A stretch of DNA of 64,000 nucleotides from Theocolax elegans (taxonomy: Eukaryota > Arthropoda > Insecta > Hymenoptera > Cerocephalidae), in assembly GCA_026168455.1 (NCBI GenBank), contig CM047426.1, positions 42,178,307 through 42,242,306 of the forward strand. Reading direction: 5' to 3'. How positions within the stretch are numbered: position 1 is the stretch's first letter; the number at the start of each line of letters is the position of its first letter. Below the pieces are notes generated by a model that ran no database searches, was not told the DNA's origin, and was given only the letters and a program-made list of their open reading frames with translations. Shown here piece after piece: positions 57,326 through 64,000 of this stretch. The translations under genes were made by a program, and so were the position numbers.

Positions 57326-60300
57326 ATGCCCTCTTCCAATAAGGAACGGCAGCGTCTTCGAAAGCGAAAGGGTAGATCGACGAAAGGGCCCTCCAAGGCG
57401 GCACGCTTGGACACAAACCCTGTCGATCGTAAAAATTTAGCTAGGAATCGGACTCGTACGGACGGGCCTCAAACAGAGTCAAGCTCTAACAGAGGCCTGA
57501 AAGTTAAGATCCTCCAGCTAAACATGGCTCGTGCGAGAAACGTCACAGACAAAACTCGCGAACACATGGTCAGAGCAGGAGTAGATTTGGCTCTAGTTCA
57601 AGAACCATACTCCTTTAAAGGATGTATCTCGAGGATTGGACTAAGCATTGGTACGATAATAGGGACCAAACCCGGGGAAAAACCCTCGGCTGCTATTTTA
57701 TATAGCTCTGGTACCCTCACGTACACACAAATCTCCCAGCTCTGTACCAGCCACTGCGTATGCTTAATGGTGAGCGGTCGCTTTGGCAACTTCTATGTGG
57801 TCACTCTATACTGCCAATTCAGAGATCCCATAGGGATATATCTGACGCAGATTAGACGCATTCTATCCGAACTTAAAGACCAAAAGGTTCTTATAGCAAT
57901 GGACGCGAATGCTAAGTCTACCTGGTGGGATTCGCCGACGAGAGATGGCAGAGGACAACTACTTGAGGGCTTTATTCTCGAGCACAACCTTACGGTGGTG
58001 AACCGGCAAGGGCAACAGGCCACTTGTGTAAGCGTAAGAGGGGAAACCTTCATAGACGTAACACTCGTGACCAGGAGCATAAGCCACCTCATAACTGAAT
58101 GGAAGGTTGAGGACTGGAGTACGAGTGATCATAGACCTATTTCCATAACATTGGACTTTGAGAGACAACCGACTCGCCAAGTAAAGATAATGGAACCACG
58201 TTTCAATATCCGAAAAGCGGACTGGGAAGTCTTCAAAGAGGCTCTAAAAGTCGGAAAGACGCGCCTATCGGACTTGCAGATTGATTCTAAAGAGGATGTT
58301 GACACATACGCCAACGAACTCGAAGAGTCAATCATCAATGCTTGTAAGAAGGCGATCCCCATGAAGAAGCAATTTTCCAAATCCGCTCCATGGTGGAATC
58401 CACGGCTGACACACCTCAAATGTAGAACCAAAAGACTCGAACGGAAATGGCTCTACCTGAGGAAAAGAAGCGGGACGTCTGAGACCAGATCGCAAAGATT
58501 CCAGAACAAAACGCTCAAGCATGTAAGAAAAGTTAAGAGAGAATACAAGTCCGAAACAAATAAGTCCAGAAAGAGGAGCTGGAGGAGCTATATCACGCTC
58601 GAAGGCAACAAAGACGTATGGAGCCTTCCGTACCGAGTTGTATCGGGCAAGATGAGCACCACCAAAGCTCTCAATACTGTGACAGGAATAAATGGATCGA
58701 CAACTACCTGGAAGGAAACGTGCAAATCTCTGCTCCAACAGTTAGTACCAGACGATGACAAATCAGGAGAGACAGAAGCTCACCATGAGATCCGACAGGC
58801 TTGCCTGGAAGAATATATCTCGAATGAGGCTCTTCCATTTACCCGGCTTGAAATAGTTCAAGCAATTCGAACCAACAAAAGCGGGAAGAGTCCAGGTACT
58901 GACAGAATTGAAGCGGAGGTACTTAAAAATGCAATTCCACTGCTAGACGAAATTGACAAATTATACAATGCTTGTCTCAAATACGGTGTCTTCCCAAAGA
59001 GATGGAAAGAAGGAATGCTAATTACGTTGCTCAAAGCTCCTGACAAAGATGAGCAGGCTGTGAAGTCATACAGGCTCATATGCTTACTAAGCATAATGGG
59101 TAAAACATTGGAAAGGCTTATTATAGAGCGACTAAAACAGCCTGTGAACTCGGAGTCAGGACAAACATCGGAGCGCACACACATCAGTACGTCGGCCGAC
59201 CAAAACGGTTTTACACCAGGAAAGTCGACGGAAGATGCGATAATAAGGCTGACGCAAATAGTAGAGGAAAGCCAATGCAACTACGTTTTAGCGTTCCCAC
59301 TCGACATCTCTGGGGCTTTTGACAATCTGTGGTGGCCTAGTCTTTTGAAACAGCTAAAAGACAGACAATGCCCCACAAACGTCTATAACCTTATACAAAG
59401 TTACTTCCAAGATCGAACGGTGTGCATGAGAGTTACGTACGACGAAGCACGAAAGTAAGTAACTAAAGGTTGCCCACAGGTGTCTATTTTCGGTCCACTT
59501 GGATGGAACTTAGACTATGACACCCTACTCAAAGAGTTTCATGACGCAGGCTTTAATTCGATAGCATATGCCGACGACATTATAACAATCGTCGAAGGCA
59601 AGAGCCGGCGTCACCTTGAAACAGAGGCGCAGCGTATGATGAACATTGTCGAGAACTGGTGCAAATTACACAAACTGGAAGTATCAATTCCTCTATCGGG
59701 AATGATATTATTGAAAGGCAAACTTGACTCAAGCAAGCCTCCCAAAGTCAAACTGGGAGGCCAAAACATTCGTATGCTTAAAGAAATGAAGTAACTGGGC
59801 GTCACGTTCGAACCTAGATTTGGAGTCATTCAGCACGTTAAAAACGTGCAGAAAAAGTGGTTCGACCTTCTCGGTCGACTACATCTTCTCTCTGGCGCTA
59901 ATTAGGGGATGAAAGAAAGATCCCTCAGTCTAATATATAAGTGCCTCTTCATCCCAATTGTCGCCTACGGTGCGGCAGGATGGTGGAACAAGGCTAATAG
60001 TAGTTTGCAAAGGAAAACCCTAATCTGGACTTCGAAAGCTTATAGCACTGACTCCCATGAGGCACTTCAGGTGATCTCTGCCTCTCCTCCCATCGACTTA
60101 TTGTTAGATGAGAGGGTCGCTCATTACCATATCAGACGTAGCGAAGTTGTCCAACCGTCAGACGAACCGATCGAACGGAGCCGTAGTGGAGACTCGAAAG
60201 ATCCGACTGCCATTGAGAAAGATACAGTTCGAAAGCAAATCATGGATCAATGGCAGAAAAGATGGGATACCACGGGCAAAGGTTCAGAGACACACAAGTT

Positions 60301-60811
60301 TTTCAGCAGTGTTGATGACAGGATGCGAAACGGGTGGCTAAAGCCTAACCACTACACATCGCAGTTCCTAACGGGACACGGATCTTTTAAGTCTTACCTG
60401 AACCGATTCGGGTTGAGCGAAGATTCGAGATGTGAATGTGGAGAGGAACAAACTTCTAGCCACATACTCTTCGATTGTCCCTGCGTAGTCGAGATCCGGA
60501 AACCCCTGGTTAACTTGGTCCGGCAACATGGTCACACGTGGCCATGCGAACCGAGTTTACTAGTGAGAAGCCGGGAATTGAACCAGGCATTCAACAAGTT
60601 TGCTAAAAGGTACATAGAACCTTCCAAGCTGAAACTTGAGGACAACCCCAGAGACCGACCCCAGACTCTAAAAACGCCTAACCCGTGTGATAGTCAAAGA
60701 GCGGATGTTTCGAGGAAACGGCCACTCCCCTGGCAATCATGCATGAAGCACTGTACTGTGAAGCTGGTCAGACTGTCTCATCAGACTCTCCAGTCCGTAC
60801 AAAGTGCTTAA
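57326..60811 (+). pseudogene. R1-clade LINE ORF2, three in-frame stops
   Basis: A single frame of about 1160 codons. The APE-type endonuclease shows ILQLNMARARNVTDK, ALVQEPY, IAMDANAKSTWW and STSDHRPISI. The RT shows NKSGKSPGTDRIEAEVL, NGFTPGKSTEDAI, FPLDISGAFDNLWWPSLL, GCPQVSIFGP and IAYADDIITI. The C-terminal zinc motif is CECGEEQTSSHILFDC. The DISGAFDNLWWP signature marks the R1 clade. Stops: TAA 59456, TAA 59792, TAG 59903, with no frameshift. PQGS is PQVS here, a second lesion in the active region. YADD is intact. ATG at 57326 was chosen because a basic N-terminal extension precedes the endonuclease. Confidence 0.9.
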
Positions 60812-61685
60812 GGGATTCCCTCAACAGGGAACGCCAGTCGAATCCCATCGTGGAATAGTTAGAACCCTTGATTTGAACGGCCTCGTCTGAACGTCGAGAA
60901 TAGAGGGATCTAACGCTTCACGGAATGCAAAGGAATTTCTCCTGCAAACTGCATTCATTCGAACGTTAGGCCACCTACCGCAAAACCTCCTCGGGGATCC
61001 GGGGAGTAATAGGGAGATTTGCTTCGGCAGGTCGACAGTTGAACCAGGATGACTTTACTCTGGTACGCAGGGACTGGGATCCGAGCCCCACGTTGGCGTA
61101 CCTCTGAGTTGAAAGTGAAACGTCAGCGTGTCCCCAGTATTGGGTTGGACTCTGCGGGGCACGTGGTTGCAAGCAAGCTTGACGGGTGAAGCGAAGAGTA
61201 ACCCGGATGCCGCTTATGTTCGAAAGCGGACGACGGCGGTGAGCTAAACACCGCCGCATTCACACCGAGAATTACGACTCTAGGCTAGCCGTCGCAAGGC
61301 GGCGGGCCCCAGTAACGAGTTTCGGTACACTGTTCAAGTGGCCTCTGATCGTGGTAAACCGATCCCATAGGTGACTCTCGACGGCTTTTGTGACTTATAA
61401 AGTCATTGGAATGCCGAATCGAATCCCAGGCGCTTGGGATCATTTAGAACAAAACTATCTAATCCTGAGGGGTTACGAAAGTCGAATGACGGAGAAACCA
61501 GGGCAATCAAATACTGTCAGCTAGACGGTGCAATGTTGTCCTATGGAAAGACTCTAGAACAGTCATAGAATACATGTAGACAGCGGGCGTCCAATTTGCC
61601 ATGCACTGAAACTTGAGTTGGTGCGTGAGTACAATAATCTCTTAAGTAATACGGAGAAGTAAACAAGTGTCTTAGTACTCACCGC
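60812..61685 (+). other. probable 3' untranslated region of the R1-clade LINE
   Basis: About 870 bp without coding sequence, GC-richer than the surroundings, ending at a (GA)n tract. It does not match 28S rRNA as far as I can tell, so this copy is not in its clade's best-known rDNA site. Confidence 0.5.
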
Positions 61686-61686
61686 G

Positions 61687-61688
<2 letters not shown>

Positions 61689-61726
<38 letters not shown>
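61689..61726. repeat. (GA)n microsatellite
   Basis: About 19 uninterrupted GA units directly after the LINE 3' region. Confidence 0.95.
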
Positions 61727-61732
<6 letters not shown>

Positions 61733-62880
61733 CATCCATAAGCAGCCAAATAAATGAACAACCCTCGGTGCTCCGTTTATCGCGTGAATTATTAATTAAG
61801 CAATTAAGTATTTTATTATTTTAGAAAGCCTTACTTTTTATCATATTTGTCCGTTAATAGTCTGTACCGAGCAACGCTATAATTCGTTCTCACTATCCCG
61901 TGAGGAAGATCTAAAAGGGGCTAACCTTCTATCTCATCTCACGACACGACCAGTAAGTTAGAATCACTGACTTATCTAGTCTCATGATATGAGCAGCGAA
62001 TTATAATTACACATTAATCAGACTTTGAACAAGCTTAAAAGCATGTATTAAACACATAATCAATTTCTAAATAATTGATTATTAAATACTCTATTGTATT
62101 TCATAAAAAGTGATCATCTAATGAAAAACACATTTTAAAGTAATAAATTATTATTAGATTTTATATTATTAAAGAAATACTTTTAAATATTTGAAAGCCA
62201 CAAGCGAATTCAAGTCGAGGTCTCAACGCTTGATACAAGCGTACAATCCATATGGGAGACTACGCGCGTGCGGAGAAACTACTCGCCGTTCCCTGAGCAG
62301 CCAAGAGTTGGTTTGCTACTTACGACGTTCTCCTCGCCAACGCGCGTAACACGTAGAGGTATGTACGTAGGTGTATTGGTAGCTTTCAGCTGTGTAAGTT
62401 ACAGTGCGCTTGCGCGTTTATATTAACTGCTTATTAAACATGTTTTTAATACTCTAAATTATTTACAATAAGTACGATAAAAATTAAAAATAATTTCTCA
62501 TGGTGCGGCATTTACGCATCTCAATCTCTTTTATTAATTAGTTATTCTTAAATATTGAGAAATAGATTTTATTATTTGTTTTAACTTGAAGCTCGAAAAT
62601 GGTTAATTATCAATTTTCGACAATAAAGAAAATTCTTTTATTAATTGGCTTATAAAGAAGTTTCTTAAAACTCCTGAATATTTATAAGAATTATATAAAT
62701 AGTTAATTATTATTATTTATTAAGAAATTAATAAGTTTCTCAATTTTAGTCGTATCGGGCTGATATTTTGACATGACGTCAAAATAAAATAGAAAAAATA
62801 ATAAACTCATACTTTTTGCAATTTCCAATTTTTTAATGTGTAAACTAATTATTTAAACATTAAATAACCAATAAAAAAAA
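61727..62880. other. non-coding stretch
   Basis: AT-rich, with a GC-richer island at 62195-62410. Small palindromes occur near 62590-62640. No gene is recognised. Confidence 0.5.
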
Positions 62881-62962
62881 TCTTCCCGAGACGGGATTGG
62901 AACTCGGTCAATCGGCGTGAGAAGCGAGCGTTCTAACACTTGAGCAATTATGCTCTCTTGAG
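62881..62962 (-). repeat. tRNA-like sequence (tRNA relic or SINE head)
   Basis: On the minus strand it reads with A-box-like 'gctcaagtgttagaacgc', an anticodon-arm-like stretch, a B-box-like 'gagttccaatccc', and a T-run after it. The acceptor stem does not pair well, so it is not a working tRNA by eye. No SINE body of the known types follows. Confidence 0.4.
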
Positions 62963-63189
62963 TACCAAGCTTCGACATGTCTACATTAGCTGAATACATG
63001 TGTTAGATAATGTAACTTCAAAGAAAAAATAATTTTTCGCATAAAATAATTGTTTTTTATGTCGAAAACGAATTGTGTCGTTACAACATACTATTTATAG
63101 ATTAGCTGTACATAATGAAAATTAGCAGTACGTATATGGTAATGAAACAAGTAAAAATCAAATTTTAAATAAAATTAATGAAACTACTT

Positions 63190-64000
63190 TGATCAAATAG
63201 TTCAAATTAAACCAAGAAGATAAAGATGCAAATCAAAATTTATACACCGATTTACCAAATTATTATGTATTGATAAAAAAGATAAAAAATGCAATATTAG
63301 GAAAAAATTAAGAAAACCAGTTTTAGTAAAAATGAATCTTGTTAATATACAGCAGCATGAACGTTTTTTCATAAGCTTATTATTGCTTACAATTTAGATG
63401 TTAAATCATTTGAAGATTTAAGATCTTATCAAAATGTAACATATTTAACTTTTTTAAATCTGCAAAAGTAAGAAATTTGATAAGTACGGATGAAGAATAG
63501 GATTAATTTTGTAAAAGATTCGTTAACTTTTATGTTTCCAAAAACAATGTGTGAATTATTTGCATGATTTTCAAAATAGGATAAATACTTATAACTTGTA
63601 CGAAAAGTATAAACAATATTATTATTATCCTGATATGAATGAATAGAAGGTCAAAAATATTGTTTGAATATTATATGTTTATGTCGTTGATGATTTTTCT
63701 TTTTTTTTTTATTATTTTAACGTCGCTCTTTTTATGCTCCCAAACCGGTGCTAATCAGCGACGGAGGTCATTCGATGTCTTGGTGAAGAAAGCACTTGAA
63801 AATACATTCGCCAGTGGTGCTTGTAACAATCGGCCGGGGCCGGCAATCGAACCTGGGACCTCCAGATTACGAGCCCGACGCCCTACCGACCGAGCCATCG
63901 CAGGCCTCTCGTTGATGATTTAGATGAAAGAATTAGTTCTTTAACTGATGCTCAAAAAATCATTTTCAACACAGCAATAAATGCAATTTACGAAAATATT
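63190..64000 (+). pseudogene. decayed Helitron helicase region, split by a SINE
   Basis: Fragments in changing frames read YTDLPNYYVLI, ERFF then LLLLTI, and VKSFEDLRSY, typical of the Helitron region just before the helicase. After the SINE the reading resumes DDLDERISSLTDAQKIIFNT, the start of a PIF1-like helicase, and runs off the window. Many stops precede the SINE; the part after it is open for its 29 visible codons. Confidence 0.65.
63697..63908 (-). mobile_element. tRNA-derived SINE with a different head
   Basis: On the minus strand the head 'ggctcggtcggtagggcg' and B-box 'caggttcgattgcc' differ from the other SINE family, but the 3' tail (acctccgtcgctgattagc, agagcgacgttaaa) is shared. 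Exact 13-bp target duplications 'tcgttgatgattt' lie at 63684-63696 and 63909-63921. Only about 210 bp long. Confidence 0.92.

Noticed and set aside
57598..59829. Minus-strand ORFs within the R1-clade LINE
   Set aside because: Antisense shadows; the sense frame carries all domain motifs.
60812..61685. 28S rRNA flank of an R1 element
   Set aside because: No conserved 28S segment was recognised; the composition fits a LINE 3' untranslated region.
62881..62962. Functional tRNA gene
   Set aside because: Acceptor and T-arm pairing look poor by eye; kept only as a tRNA-like relic.

Overview
The window reads as a transposon-dense, AT-rich stretch of an animal genome, most likely an arthropod and probably an insect. 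The evidence is an R1-clade LINE, a Penelope-like element, Ty3/gypsy and Ty1/copia elements, a piggyBac remnant, Helitron fragments, tRNA-derived SINEs and GT-AG introns. A hymenopteran (ant-like) host would fit, but the sequence alone does not prove it. I see no rRNA operon, no CRISPR array, no bacterial-style operons and no intact housekeeping gene.

Layout. 1-9.6 kb: an R1-clade LINE tail beside a (GT)n tract, a two-gene animal EnSpm/CACTA-like transposase module (1572-5405), and a Penelope-like element (6189-9333) whose GIY-YIG domain is split by a 1.1-kb foldback element. 9.6-14.1 kb: mostly non-coding, with one SINE (10481-10890) and one convincing minus-strand exon of unknown function (10968-11223). 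14.2-26.3 kb: a Ty3/gypsy element on the minus strand with two roughly 1.04-kb LTRs. It carries a third ORF in the env position behind a splice acceptor, and its interior is scrambled: leader plus gag N-terminus twice and reverse transcriptase twice. 26.1-29.6 kb: a 1.7-kb tandem duplication holding the end of the LTR, a foldback element and exon 1 of a FLYWCH-like gene (29333-31535). 31.6-36.3 kb: a possible RING-finger exon pair around an intron full of repeats, including two Helitron-like copies and related foldback elements.

37.9-42.6 kb: a minus-strand Ty1/copia element, 5'-truncated, with two in-frame stops. 43.06-43.71 kb: an orphan LTR. 44.2-45.2 kb: a piggyBac pseudogene. 45.3-49.2 kb: nested inverted-repeat elements, namely an outer pair of termini, a minisatellite-armed foldback with a 4-bp target duplication, a TTAA-flanked element, and a SINE inside the latter. 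49.5-50.3 kb: a 295-bp tandem repeat. 50.3-50.7 kb: a Helitron Rep fragment. 50.7-55.4 kb: a degenerate CR1/Jockey-type LINE (minus), head to head with an R1-clade LINE (plus, 55.4-61.7 kb). 63.2-64.0 kb: a decayed Helitron split by a second SINE type with a clear 13-bp target duplication.

The genes do not form a pathway. What ties them together is successive insertion, foldback formation and local duplication. The features most worth following are the gypsy env-position ORF with its splice acceptor, the mirror-image minisatellite foldback, the SINEs with different tRNA heads but one shared 3' tail, the exon-carrying 1.7-kb duplication, and the gypsy chimerism, which may partly be an assembly effect. 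Exon joins and domain names come from reading the sequence by eye; no alignment was run.
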